DNA of 64,000 nt from Fen-330 sp050008465 (GTDB lineage: Bacteria; Acidobacteriota; Terriglobia; Bryobacterales; Bryobacteraceae): the NCBI GenBank assembly GCA_050008465.1, contig JBEKMO010000012.1:12588-76587 (forward strand). The letters run 5' to 3'. Numbering within the stretch: position 1 is the first letter of the stretch; each line of letters begins with the position of its first letter. The notes beneath the pieces were generated by a model, which was given only the letters and a program-made list of their open reading frames with translations, ran no database searches and was not told the DNA's origin. Position numbers and translations under genes: made by a program. Positions 28,501-35,215 of this stretch are shown here, piece after piece.

Positions 28501-30831
28501 GAGGCCGGCGCCCTTCTGATTGCGCCCGGCTGCCACTGCGAACGGGACGCGCGTCTGGCCTCCGCGGCGGGCGCGGCCGCCATCGCCCGATCCGAGCGGG
28601 AATGGAGAAGCTGGATCGGCGCGCGGGACCCCGGCGCCGAGTTGAAGATCGCGCTGCTGCTGCCGTCGTGCCGTGGTGTGGGCGCGGTCGCCAGCGGCGA
28701 AATCGATGCCGAAATCGAGGCGACGCTAGGCAGCCTCTTCGCCCTCACGAAAGCGCTGGCGGACCGGCGCGCCGGGGCGAAGATCCTGGTGGTGGGTCAC
28801 CTGGCCCACGAGGTGACCGGCACGGAAGCGTCCCTCAATCCTCTCCACGCGGCGGCTGCAGGTTTCGCACGCGTGCCGCCGCTCGAAACCGCGGCGTGCC
28901 AGTGCCGCTTCCTCGACCTCGATGGCGCGCCGGCGGGCGATCTCATCGGGCGCGAGCTTCGCGATGCGTTCGCCTCCACCGGGCACCTGGTTGCCTGGCG
29001 CGACGGCGTCCGCTATCTGCCGCATATCGAGCCGCTCGATTTGGACTCCACGGCCGACCGCGGGTTCCAAGTTCGCGAAGGAGCGACCTACCTCATCACC
29101 GGCGGAACCGGCGGCATGGGCCTGGAGATCGCGCGCTACCTGGCCGGCCGCGCGCGTGTGACGCTGGTGCTCGCCAAACGCACCATGTTCCCTCCGCGCA
29201 CTTTGTGGGACCGGCTGGAGAGCGCTGGCGGCGATCCGTGGCTGCAAGGCCGGATTCGCGCTCTGAAAAGCATCGAGTCTCTGGGCGCTGCCCTCCACCT
29301 GGTGACCGCCGATGCGGCCGACCGCAACCAGATGGAAGCGCTCCGGCGCCAGTTTCCTGGGATTCGCGGCATTTTTCACTGCGCGGGCGTCGGCAACGAC
29401 GTCTTTCTGAAGGCGCACGATTGGGCGCGCCTCTCCAGCGTCCTCCGGCCGAAAATCCATGGCACCGCAGTGCTGCGCGACGTCTTCGCGGGAGAGCCGC
29501 TCGATGCCTTCGTTCTCGCCGGATCCCTCACCGCGTTCACCGGAGCGCCGGGGCAAGCCGGCTACACGGCGGCCAACGCATTTCAGGACGCCGAGGCCTG
29601 CCGCCTGCGACGCAAGGGGCGGCCCGCGCTGTCGGTGGCCTGGACCGCGTGGCGGGAGACCGGCATGGCGGCCGCGTCGGGCAAGGTTTCCGACGACGAC
29701 TTCCGTGCCATCGGCGCCACGGAGGCGCTGCTGTGCCTGGACTGCGCGCTGCGCAAAGACCTGGCGCACGTCATGGTCGGGGAGGCGGCTCCCGCCCCTT
29801 CCGCGATGCCGCTGGCGCCCTCCAGAACGCACGCGGCCGCCAGTCCGGCCGCGGAGACCCGCGCCGTGCTTCTGGGCCGGCCCGCTGGCGGCTACACTTC
29901 CACCGAACGCCTGCTCGGCCGCTTCTGGGCCGAGGCGCTCGGACACACCGAGATCGACATCTTCGCCAATTTCGATTCGCTCGGCGGCGATTCGATCACC
30001 GCCATCGGCATCCTCGAACGCCTGGTGGCCGAGACCACGTCCCGCCCCAGTCTGCCGGACCTGCTGCGGCACGACACCGTCGAATCGCTCGCGGCGTTTC
30101 TCGACCGCCAGCAATTCCTGCAAGAGCGCTCCCGAGCGGATCACCGCGACCACCTGGTCGACCTCGGCGGATCGGGTCCCCGAACCCTGTTCTGCTTCCC
30201 TCCCGGATCGGGGTCCTGCTACCGTTACTACGACTTGGCGCGCCGTCTTTCCGGCTGGAAGGTTTACGGCCTGAATTTCTTCGAGGCAGCGCGCCCGGCT
30301 TCCGCGATGGCGGACCTTCTCATGGAGACGCAGCCGGACGGGGAGTTCACGCTGCTGGGCTACTCGATCGGCGGCAACCTGGCCTACGACGTGGCGCTCG
30401 AATTGGAAGCTCGGGGCCGCACGGTGCAGGGCCTCGTGTTCATCGACAACTGGCGCCGGCTCGAGCTCTTTCATTTCACCGGCGACGAGTACCGCAAGAA
30501 TGCCGAAGAGTTCCTCGGCGCCGCCGACCCGCGCTACCTGGCCATGACCGACCGCGAGGCGCTGCTCGGCCGGGTGTTGGCGTACGACCGCTACATGGAT
30601 TCGCGCCTGGAAAACCAGCCGCTAAGGTGCCCGATCCGGTTGATCCAGGCGGAGTCGGGCGAGATAGAGAGCCCGTTCCGCATCACCCAGGAAGGGTGGG
30701 CGGACCTCACAGCGGACTTCCGGAAACTGCGTGGCCGCGGTCGTCACCTGGAAATGCTGGAAGAGCCGCACCTGGCGCACAACGCCGTTCTCGTCGCCGA
30801 ACTCCTGGAATTCACGCGTGTGACCGTCTAG
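19531..30831 (+). CDS. Hybrid NRPS-PKS megasynthase, C-A-PCP-C-A-PCP-KS-DH-KR-ACP-TE
   Basis: This 3766-aa enzyme joins two amino acids and one ketide unit. Domains: C1 (~1-440, HHIVCDA at 137), A1 (~450-945, YTSGTTGQPKG at ~603), PCP1 (S987), C2 (~1035-1480, HHIVADG at 1175), A2 (~1490-1985, YTSGSTGAPK), PCP2 (S2038), KS (~2104-2530; C2275, H2408, H2448), DH-like (~2705-2965; H2734), KR (~3185-3375; GGTGGMG at 3191), ACP (S3488) and TE (~3515-3766; GYSIGG, S3612). There is no AT domain after KS, so malonyl loading must be in trans. Starting with C suggests an acylated or externally supplied first unit. The start is GTG 19531. A REP-like palindrome lies in the PCP2-KS linker. Confidence 0.95.
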   Translation: MALERYPLSFPQQAIFLDSLLRGSATTKYNMGGAITIRGPLDAGLFGRALEYAARQHDVQRTRLHLAGDVAVQEFVSEPPGVLEVLDYSARLEPYRSAVEWLLEDIRRPIHLDEFPLYGDTLFRLAPGLHLWYPKFHHIVCDAFGHALIGATAAAAYNELLAHGRLPERERFSYADFVAEDREYAASQRFREDEAYWTAKFASLPEPLPFTARKGSLEGDALLRTERCTLGVPRLVYNAILRLCGEAGVTPFQFLLAVLFAYLHRVTGRTDIVIGTPILNRGNRVFRRTAGMFMNMMPLRLGIESESTLLGLARQIHAEVRSCYRHQRFPFGEIVRRCRTLEGFCHNVFDVTLVYRKLDYDFDFGGSPARTITLDTNAREETLSLEVDEYNEQEDVNFFFNFNPRLISAKEAGQMAKTFNALLADAAVVGDFPVRDIRLLADSGGARGTRRPGAGERTVLDHFRRQAGAAPDSPAVVAGGDRLSYGELDAASNRIAAFLGGQRALEKEQSVAVLSDRDGRWVAAALGIMKAGGAYLPLDPEAPRDRIEFILRDSGCRLLLTGGAHGSIAFDGVRSVPISEALDTPPESWTPVSPPGPRSLAYIIYTSGTTGQPKGVLVEHGGLANTAIEQMRGWGVTSQDHVLQFASPMFDASLAEVFLALVSGATLVIAPKDVVLSPPRFLELLSREKVTVATLPPAYLSALDRAELGPLRVLVTAGEAANPADAAHYSRRLQYINAYGPTETSICATWYSARAFSGEHVPIGKPLAHTEVLILDEKRELMPVGVAGEICIGGVNLARGYLNRPELTNERFIPNPFREGERLYRTGDLGRLLPDGNLEFLGRRDTQVKIRGYRVELGEIEALLKTHPAVETAAVVAGGAENGSLVACVVSRGEFRPAELRQHLAGRLPAYMVPSQWTPIPALPLNTSGKVDRDALLALSRPQDDYSPEKIAPRTDMERTIARIWEEVLETSPVGALDDFFELGGHSLKAVRVISRIQNRLGVRVELGDFFSRPTVEGLAAAIETSGGVREEAIPLAPPADTYPLSNAQARIWVHSQMEGGSIAYNMPLVIALEGDLDVRALEQAFRATIARHESLRTCFPTVDGTPRQQILPAREVPFQLDVEDLSQLDSPDEEARERIRAEIRTAFDFSHPPLVRARLLRMETQRWVLSLVVHHIVADGWSLDVLLKELALQYEDRAAELPPLPIQYKDYSQWMAQQLGSKKAKAERAFWMEKLAAPRPVLNLPTDRPRPAVIGFGGALERFTLPRTSAAPVTAFCAAHGTSPFMLLLAGVFGLLHRYTGDEDIVLGTPSANRGRMELENQIGLYLNTLGLRVQLSGEIALSELLDRTRSAVLEAQEHQSYPFDALIQDLHVKRRTDRNPLFDVMVVMQNAVKAAFDARGLKGTEYPLPGRVSIFDVTLHFTQEGANVRLDMEYNTDLFGHDRMERLAGHLDNLLAAMVTDPGARLCDVDILSPVERTKVLVEFAHGPRRVVSEKTVVDLFADQAARTPGQTAVVFGGRRLTYRALSEAASRIAGGVARAISVAPGDVVALVTGRSEWMAAGVIGIMASGAACLPIDAELPPERIRYLVEDSGAKAVVADSTAEVGTALPLVPIRPEGAAKPLVGRARPCDPAYVAYTSGSTGAPKASVIEHKSLANLMAALDDALYAGLPQPAKELLLTSIGFDVALKQIFGALTRGNTLVVADASLRYDPRALMAALVEEGIHLIDVTPAHFAALLAQGFARQRKPDLQAIVLGSEALPSGLVEAFGKEEANRHIRLYNFYGPSECTVETLFCRLDGADLGPGPIAPLGRPLSNTTAYVLSPDLKALPAGMPGEICLGGVPVASGYLHRPELTAAKFVEDPFRHGETIYRTGDLGRWRGNGVLEFLGRADNQLKIRGCRVEPGEVEHCLLEHPQVTGALAAGRTSPAGNLELVAWFTAAEPAPDTDSLRAHLRRSLPEYMIPARLVAVSAFPVLTNGKVDQNALPDPWAQPVAAPQTAAPQSQLEAEILAMWQRVLGVENPGTDASFFDVGGNSLLLVQLHSAVEQAHPGALKLVDLFSAPTVRDQARLIRERNPGPLPDGRGSDSTPLSRDRQGADRRIAIIGIGLRIGSSSDVESLWEELERGRDFVRPLPAERRREAERLAAALGLAPADLEEPEMAFLDETDKFDFAHFRMAPQKAALLDPREKLFLETAWHAIEDAGYGGARLRGTQTGVFLGESTGSADFSKVLEAAGVEDANQVLESLTPSIAASRISHLLDLKGPALLVDTACSSALSALCLAMDALRSGRCEMALAGAVKLHLLPFRRSGRAEIESADWRTHSFDDEATGTGGGEASIALLLKPLARALADGDPIHAILRGGAMNQDGASTGITAPNAEAQADVIDRAWKDAGIDPKALAFIEAHGTGTRLGDPVEVEGLTKAFRRYTRRKQFCALGSVKANIGHTDHAAGLAGILRAVLCLKHRRVAPAIHFRRPNRNIRFEESPLFVNSEPVPLEAGESPLLCGVSSFGLSGTNVHVVLEEAPRLDRGMALDGALIMPLSARTPELLREHAGRIRGHLERHPEVPPAAAAFTLATGRDHLGARAAIVFRSAAELAARLALLSEDLVSRPERGVFVGFHKAVPSSKPVLLEHEVTAETLAGYTAAAQGASLTELARLYALGAEIPWEPLFAPSKPFRCSLPGYPFERTRSWPEIRQPAFSLLGMLKAETPDTLVFETEWRSDSSWLLAEHSIDGTSVLAGSAYLELAQQVARRVWNTERLEIVRLALAAPLAVARGESLRVVVTVTRDKENLRLAIHSLSPSGGWQSHATAELARLSPDRQETLDLGKLRASCTEDVSIEGMEGGAIRVGAHWNCLPAVRRGGALSVAELAVPDAHAQDAAGFGLYPPVLDVALNFAAGRGAQLPLWFSGVRIFGRMPREAFVCARALESSGDLAQFEVILADPAGKVVVAAAEYATQAGRPEKRLRGFFHRTAWTVAPASVAGNAEAGALLIAPGCHCERDARLASAAGAAAIARSEREWRSWIGARDPGAELKIALLLPSCRGVGAVASGEIDAEIEATLGSLFALTKALADRRAGAKILVVGHLAHEVTGTEASLNPLHAAAAGFARVPPLETAACQCRFLDLDGAPAGDLIGRELRDAFASTGHLVAWRDGVRYLPHIEPLDLDSTADRGFQVREGATYLITGGTGGMGLEIARYLAGRARVTLVLAKRTMFPPRTLWDRLESAGGDPWLQGRIRALKSIESLGAALHLVTADAADRNQMEALRRQFPGIRGIFHCAGVGNDVFLKAHDWARLSSVLRPKIHGTAVLRDVFAGEPLDAFVLAGSLTAFTGAPGQAGYTAANAFQDAEACRLRRKGRPALSVAWTAWRETGMAAASGKVSDDDFRAIGATEALLCLDCALRKDLAHVMVGEAAPAPSAMPLAPSRTHAAASPAAETRAVLLGRPAGGYTSTERLLGRFWAEALGHTEIDIFANFDSLGGDSITAIGILERLVAETTSRPSLPDLLRHDTVESLAAFLDRQQFLQERSRADHRDHLVDLGGSGPRTLFCFPPGSGSCYRYYDLARRLSGWKVYGLNFFEAARPASAMADLLMETQPDGEFTLLGYSIGGNLAYDVALELEARGRTVQGLVFIDNWRRLELFHFTGDEYRKNAEEFLGAADPRYLAMTDREALLGRVLAYDRYMDSRLENQPLRCPIRLIQAESGEIESPFRITQEGWADLTADFRKLRGRGRHLEMLEEPHLAHNAVLVAELLEFTRVTV
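25773..25829. repeat. REP-like palindrome inside the NRPS-PKS gene
   Basis: A perfect 21-bp inverted repeat (arms 25773-25793 and 25809-25829, beginning GCTCCCTGACGG) flanks a 15-bp loop. It is read in frame as part of the PCP2-KS linker (residues ~2081-2100, LPDGRGSDS then LSRDRQGADR). I recall this palindrome as a dispersed repeat in acidobacterial genomes. Confidence 0.9.
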
Positions 30832-30934
30832 TTCTCCCCCTCGATATTGCGAAACCAAAGCTCCAGCATCAGCAGCATCCACAGCCAGGAGTGGTTGTCG
30901 CGCCGCCGTCGTGTTGGAGTAATTGGTCTCCCCT

Positions 30935-31058
30935 CAGGTGCAATCAGGTGCAAGGATGCAGAGGATCTGGAGGATTGGGAGGATTCAGAGGAACGCAGGT
31001 TGAACAACTTGCGTGTTTTCAATGCCGCTTCAGGGTTCGAATCCCTCTCTCTCCGCCA
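30935..31058 (+). repeat. Right-end repeat of island 1 (attachment core included)
   Basis: This 124-bp sequence starts CAGGTGCAATCAGGTGCAAG and ends with the 26-bp tRNA-Ser 3' duplicate (31033-31058). It includes a purine-rich middle with GGAGGATTGGGAGGATT and the motif GTGTTTTCAATG just before the core. Copies close islands 2, 3 and 4. Confidence 0.93.
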
Positions 31059-31128
31059 CTTTGTTTTCAATAAGTTACCGACAATTCAAACAACTGCGCG
31101 GGGAATGGTGGGTAATGATGTTAGGATA
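31059..31128 (+). repeat. Left-end repeat of island 2
   Basis: This 70-bp near-copy of 8464-8533 directly follows the second tRNA-Ser 3' fragment. Only a few bases differ. Confidence 0.9.
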
Positions 31129-31166
31129 GCCCCAGGCGGATACTGCGCCGCTTGAAAGGGCGAGCC

Positions 31167-31736
31167 ATGTCACTGAGCCTCTACCGCAGGCATTCCCGAG
31201 TCCCCGGAAAGTGCGCGGGCGGCCACCAGCCCGATGCGCAAACCTACGAAAGCGACGAACGTCGCAGGGCCTGGAAGAGGTGTTCCTGTCCCATCTATGC
31301 GAGCGGAACCATCGGCGGGCACTTCCGGCGCGTGAATACCAAGCAAGTGGTTTGGGATGAGGCGAAGGTCGTGGCGGCGAGTTGGGAGGCGGCAGGAGCT
31401 TGGCCAGAAGTCCCGCCAGCCCGACCGGGTGGGCGAGTGATCAGCGAATTGATCGGAACGGACTTTCCGAACACGTGGTGGCTCAGAGTCGAGTACACGA
31501 ATTTCGGCGATCCTCTTCGGAAGACCGTTGCTGTCGCGGAGGTGGAGGTTCGGGATTCCGAGATCTGCAAGGTGCGCTATAGCCATCATGAGGATCATGT
31601 CCGCGCCACACCGCACGGGATTTGGCAACCGCCAGTTCAGATTGCCCACAAGGAATTGGATCGGCTGAGAAACGACCTTGAGCGGGCCGCCACTCTCGTC
31701 TGGGGGATCGCAGGCCAGGAAGGCGAGGATGGATGA
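31167..31736 (+). CDS. Integrase-stub protein 2
   Basis: This 189-aa paralogue of the gene at 8540 has almost identical first ~65 residues, including C16, H20, C39 and C41. The C-terminal half is clearly diverged, although RYSHHED, GIWQPPVQI and the final AATLVWGIA align. There are no tyrosine-recombinase catalytic residues. The start is ATG 31167, matching the paralogues. The stop overlaps the next gene's ATG by 4 bp (ATGA at 31733), so unlike the other two copies it is translationally coupled to cargo. That argues it is expressed rather than debris. Function unknown. Confidence 0.78.
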   Translation: MSLSLYRRHSRVPGKCAGGHQPDAQTYESDERRRAWKRCSCPIYASGTIGGHFRRVNTKQVVWDEAKVVAASWEAAGAWPEVPPARPGGRVISELIGTDFPNTWWLRVEYTNFGDPLRKTVAVAEVEVRDSEICKVRYSHHEDHVRATPHGIWQPPVQIAHKELDRLRNDLERAATLVWGIAGQEGEDG

Positions 31737-33052
31737 GGAACGGCGGAGTGGACCCTGTTGAGCGCCAGATCGAACTGGCATTCCAGCCCGGGGTGTACAT
31801 CCACGACCGCATGTGTTTCTCATTCGTGAGCGGCCTTGAGGCGATCGCGGCCGACATCGCGAAGCTCGTCATAGCGGAGCCGGCCCGCGCCGTCGCCTTG
31901 TACGACACCCTTCTGGCAGGCTGTCATGAGAAGGCAGGTGAACTCGACGACTCGAGCGGCAGCTTCGGGCAGTACGTCGGTGGACTCATCTGCGGATGGA
32001 TACTGGCCAGGCAAGCGGCGGGGGCCGACGCGGACAAGACGGCGGGCAGGCTGGTGGCATGGATGGACGACGACTCCTACGCGTTCTGTTACCGGATCGA
32101 AGCGGACGTCGCGAGAGCGTTTGACCAGACCGGACTGGCTGCGTTCGAGAAGCAGGTCAGATCGCGATTCGAGGCAGCGTCGTCAGGGCAAACAGCCGAC
32201 TATCCGCGCCGGCAGTGGAGCGGCGTCCTGCGGGCGATCTATCTGGAGCAGAAGAACCCAGCGGCCTACGTGGCTCTCGCGGAACAGACTAAGCTCACAG
32301 CGCAGGACTGCCACGCCGTAGCCACGCTGCTCGCGGCGGATGACAAACCGGAGGACGCGCTGGACTGGGTTGAACGCGGGCTCGTCCTCGCGGGGACACT
32401 TCCGGGAGCCGGCTACGATCTCACAAGGCTGCAACGCGAGCTGTGGGTCAGGCTCGGCCGCGGAGAGGAGGCGCTGGCCGCCGCCTGGGCCGACTTCCAG
32501 GACCGGCCGAGTAAGTATGCGTACGAGGAGCTCGCGAAGTACGTGCGCGAGAGCGAACGCCCGGCATGGCACGCGAAGGCCATGGACGTGGCGAAGGGCG
32601 CCGACCTCGGCTGCCTCATCGAGTTGTTCGTCGAGACCGACGAACTCGAACGCCTCACGGAATTGGTGAGCGGCACGACCGATGAGACCCTCGAACAACT
32701 GAGCCACTACTATTCTGAGCCAGCCGCCGAGCAACTCCAGGAAATCCAGCCGGGGCTCGCCGCTCGCCTGTGGCGTGCTCAAGGGATGCGCATCGTCAAC
32801 GCGGGCAAGAGCAGGCACTACGATGCCGCCATTTCGGATTTCGAGCGCGCCAAAAGCTGCTACGAGCGGGCTGGGCTCGGCGCCGAGTGGGAGGAGACTG
32901 TGCGCCAGGTGCGCGCCCGCCACTCCCGGAAGACCGGGTTCAGGCCCGGCTTCGAAGCGTTGGTGGCGGGCTCGCGCCGAACCCGCCAGGCGTCCTTTCT
33001 CGAGCGCGCCAAGACGCGCTGGGCCGGCCGTCAGGGGAGAGACGATTCATGA
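31733..33052 (+). CDS. TPR-like protein resembling DUF6880
   Basis: This 439-aa, mostly helical protein has repeated pairs such as PEDALDWVERGLVLAG, RGEEALAAAWADFQDRPS and KYAYEELAKYVRESERPAW. These resemble the helical repeat proteins grouped as DUF6880, often linked with SWIM-type proteins. I assign this from memory with moderate confidence. No enzymatic motif or membrane segment is seen. It overlaps the stub gene and the next gene by 4 bp on each side, so three genes form one coupled unit. The name says nothing about function; a scaffold or binding role is likely. Confidence 0.65.
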   Translation: MRNGGVDPVERQIELAFQPGVYIHDRMCFSFVSGLEAIAADIAKLVIAEPARAVALYDTLLAGCHEKAGELDDSSGSFGQYVGGLICGWILARQAAGADADKTAGRLVAWMDDDSYAFCYRIEADVARAFDQTGLAAFEKQVRSRFEAASSGQTADYPRRQWSGVLRAIYLEQKNPAAYVALAEQTKLTAQDCHAVATLLAADDKPEDALDWVERGLVLAGTLPGAGYDLTRLQRELWVRLGRGEEALAAAWADFQDRPSKYAYEELAKYVRESERPAWHAKAMDVAKGADLGCLIELFVETDELERLTELVSGTTDETLEQLSHYYSEPAAEQLQEIQPGLAARLWRAQGMRIVNAGKSRHYDAAISDFERAKSCYERAGLGAEWEETVRQVRARHSRKTGFRPGFEALVAGSRRTRQASFLERAKTRWAGRQGRDDS

Positions 33053-34278
33053 CGAAGGGAAGCCGCGACAGCCTGGACGGGACCTCTCTGGAGCGACTCA
33101 TCGCCGAGATCACAGCCGAAACAGGCGGCGACGGTGAGCGGCTCCGCAGATTTCAGCAGGCCTGCGAGGAGAACATTGCCCTGCCCTGCGAAGCCTCAGT
33201 CATCGGGGAGCCGGTAACAGTGATGGAGTTCGGCTTCGATGGAAACCAGAGGCGCGGGCTGACCGCGACCTGCCGGCGCGCGGATGGCTCCGTCTACGTC
33301 GTGGCGGCTTCCGAGGTGGTGATCTCTCCGCACGCGAAGGGTGTGCGCTACCTCGCCGCGTACCGCCAATGGATGGGACCTGCGCCCTTTTCAGCCGAGG
33401 CGGCGGCTCCTCGCCGTGACGGACCGCGACCCGGGAAGGCCGCAGCCACTCTCGACCTGCCCGACCGCGCCGAGTTGATCGTCCTGTCGGTGAAGCAGAC
33501 GGCCGCTCGCTGCCGGCAAGTCGGAAGCGATCAGATCGTTACCCTTCGCGCCGGCCGCCTGTGGCAAGTAGTTCCAGGCGAAATCGCCGTGGTCAGGCCG
33601 CACAAACAGTGGCGCTACGCCGGCCACGTGTACCTCTCGGGCGAAATCCAATCCACTCGGCTGGATGCGGCGGCGCTGGGTCTGATCCCGCTGAAGCTCG
33701 AGGAACACGGTCTTTGGCAACCGGGCGAACACTACTGGGGCGAGGAGGGCGAACCGATCGAAGAATGGGCCAAGCCGATCATCGCTTGGGGCGCGCGGCC
33801 GGAAATCGAGATGGAACAGGTGCTGCCCGGCGCGGACTTGGATGATCCATTTTCCGATCCGATCGGAGAATCCAATGACCGCAAGGACTCCGGCGATGCC
33901 AAGGGAGCGTACAAGATCCTGATGGATCTTTGCCAGACCGATCTCCGCTGCCTCGACGCCCACGCCCATCTGGGCAACTTCGTGTTCGACCACCGGCCCG
34001 GGGACGCCATTCGTAACTATGAGGCAGGCTTCCGAATCGGAGAATTGTCGCTGCCAAGCAGTTTCGACGGCCTGCTTCCGTGGGGCTGGATCGACAACCG
34101 GCCGTTCTTGCGCTGCATGCACGGATATGGGTTGTGCCTCTGGCGCCTGGGCCGGTTCGAGGAGGCCGGGCGCATCTTCGACCGCATGCTGTGGCTGAAC
34201 CCTTCCGACAACCAGGGCGTTCGCGGTCTGATCGGTGAGGTTCGCGCGAGGGTGGCTTGGGAGGTTGGGAACGACTGA
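33049..34278 (+). CDS. TPR-repeat hypothetical protein
   Basis: The 409-aa product starts at ATG 33049 (MTKGSRDSL), overlapping the previous stop by 4 bp. Residues ~35-230 contain beta-rich blocks (VTVMEFGFDGNQRRGLTATC and LWQVVPGEIAVVRPHKQWRY). The C-terminal ~130 residues are TPR-like, with LDAHAHLGNFVFDHRPGDAI, then LPWGWIDNRPFLRCMHGYG, then CLWRLGRFEEAGRIFDRML. I know this last block as a recurring conserved pattern in bacterial hypothetical proteins but not its function. It is convergent with the AbiEii gene, 13 bp away. It probably works with the gene upstream. Confidence 0.7.
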   Translation: MTKGSRDSLDGTSLERLIAEITAETGGDGERLRRFQQACEENIALPCEASVIGEPVTVMEFGFDGNQRRGLTATCRRADGSVYVVAASEVVISPHAKGVRYLAAYRQWMGPAPFSAEAAAPRRDGPRPGKAAATLDLPDRAELIVLSVKQTAARCRQVGSDQIVTLRAGRLWQVVPGEIAVVRPHKQWRYAGHVYLSGEIQSTRLDAAALGLIPLKLEEHGLWQPGEHYWGEEGEPIEEWAKPIIAWGARPEIEMEQVLPGADLDDPFSDPIGESNDRKDSGDAKGAYKILMDLCQTDLRCLDAHAHLGNFVFDHRPGDAIRNYEAGFRIGELSLPSSFDGLLPWGWIDNRPFLRCMHGYGLCLWRLGRFEEAGRIFDRMLWLNPSDNQGVRGLIGEVRARVAWEVGND

Positions 34279-34291
34279 AGCGCGGCACTGC

Positions 34292-35215
34292 CTAATCGCC
34301 AATTCCGAGTACATCACCGAGTCCTGCTACCAAGGCGGAGCGTTTCGCCGCATCCAGTTTCGCCAGATTCTCAAGCCGCCAACGGACAGCCGGCAGCGCT
34401 TCGGCGCCGGGCAGGTCCAGCAGGTTCCATTCGGGCTCGCCGCGCTTGACGGTCATCAGGAACCGGCGGTGATCCTGAGGCATGCCGCCGACGATAGCGC
34501 CAATCAGGTCTTCGCGCGTATGCTGGAGTGCATCCAAAGACACCGGCGTGCCGGTCAGGCCGGCGAAGCCCCTGCCGAACTCCGCCGTGATGTCGAGCCG
34601 CACCGGCGCGAGCACTTCCGCGAATGGCCGGTTATGGCTGAGCAGGTAGACTATGAACGCCTTGCGCAACTCGTTGCTGATGCCCTCGTTCGCCAGCAAT
34701 TCCCGAACGTCGAACAGATCGCGGGGATGCTGGCGATCCAGCGCAGCCACGATCTTGCCCGCGTAGAGGTCTGGGAAACTGACAACCTGAATCTCGGCGA
34801 ATCCGAAGCGATCTTCCACGCGGGGCGAGACGGACATCAATAGCGGCTCGTAGACGCACCCCCGCAAGACGGGGGTAACTTCGACCTTTATCTGCACGGC
34901 ATCAGCGCGCACGAAGAGCTTGGTGATGCAGTTTTCGCCCTGTGGCGCGCTCCGACTCACAGTGGCGCCACGGATTCCCACCTCAATACTGCCTGCAATC
35001 CGGCGCATAGCGGCGTCGATCTCTTGGAGCGACGCGTTCCGGTCAGTCACGGGCACATAGGTCAAGTCGATATCCACAGACAAGCGAGGCATGTTCCGAA
35101 CGAAGAGGTTGATCGCCGTGCCGCCTTTGAGAGCAAAGCAGGTTTCGACCGCGACGAGCGGAAGCGTGCGCATCACCAACGCGACCTGACGGCGATACAG
35201 GTCAGGCTCGGGCAT
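34292..35215 (-). CDS. AbiEii-type nucleotidyltransferase toxin
   Basis: This 307-aa protein of the AbiEii family is the toxin of a type IV toxin-antitoxin and phage-abortive system. The nucleotidyltransferase core is clear: LKGGTAINLFVRN then LSVDIDLTYV (the GG...DxD motif), followed by IKVEVTPVLRG and the downstream FPDLYAGKIVAALDRQHPRD, typical of the family. The toxin is thought to modify RNA or tRNA acceptor ends by analogy with characterised AbiEii/MenT enzymes. The start overlaps the antitoxin gene by 14 bp, as usual for this pair. Confidence 0.92.
   Translation of the reverse strand: MPEPDLYRRQVALVMRTLPLVAVETCFALKGGTAINLFVRNMPRLSVDIDLTYVPVTDRNASLQEIDAAMRRIAGSIEVGIRGATVSRSAPQGENCITKLFVRADAVQIKVEVTPVLRGCVYEPLLMSVSPRVEDRFGFAEIQVVSFPDLYAGKIVAALDRQHPRDLFDVRELLANEGISNELRKAFIVYLLSHNRPFAEVLAPVRLDITAEFGRGFAGLTGTPVSLDALQHTREDLIGAIVGGMPQDHRRFLMTVKRGEPEWNLLDLPGAEALPAVRWRLENLAKLDAAKRSALVAGLGDVLGIGD

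Larger units (their letters stand above)
8464..31058. mobile_element. Island 1: tRNA-Ser-integrated element with RND pump and NRPS-PKS cluster
   Basis: This 22.6-kb island is bounded on the left by the tRNA-Ser 3' end (8438-8463) and on the right by a duplicate of it (31033-31058). It begins with the shared 70-bp left end and an integrase-stub gene, and closes with the shared ~124-bp right-end repeat. Cargo is a three-gene efflux operon on the minus strand and a six-gene NRPS-PKS operon on the plus strand. No complete recombinase, relaxase or replication gene is present, so the element looks non-autonomous. The boundaries are read from the repeats; mobility is inferred. Confidence 0.85.

Noticed and set aside
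31033..31058. Additional tRNA genes at the four downstream copies of the tRNA-Ser 3' end
   Set aside because: Only the T-arm and 3' acceptor strand are present. No D-arm, anticodon or 5' acceptor strand precedes them, so they are attachment remnants. The same holds at 36459, 45496 and 60718.
28464..31073. 869-codon plus-strand frame in another phase over the end of the NRPS-PKS gene
   Set aside because: It overlaps the KR, ACP and TE domains of the real gene, is Arg-rich and runs into the right-end repeat.
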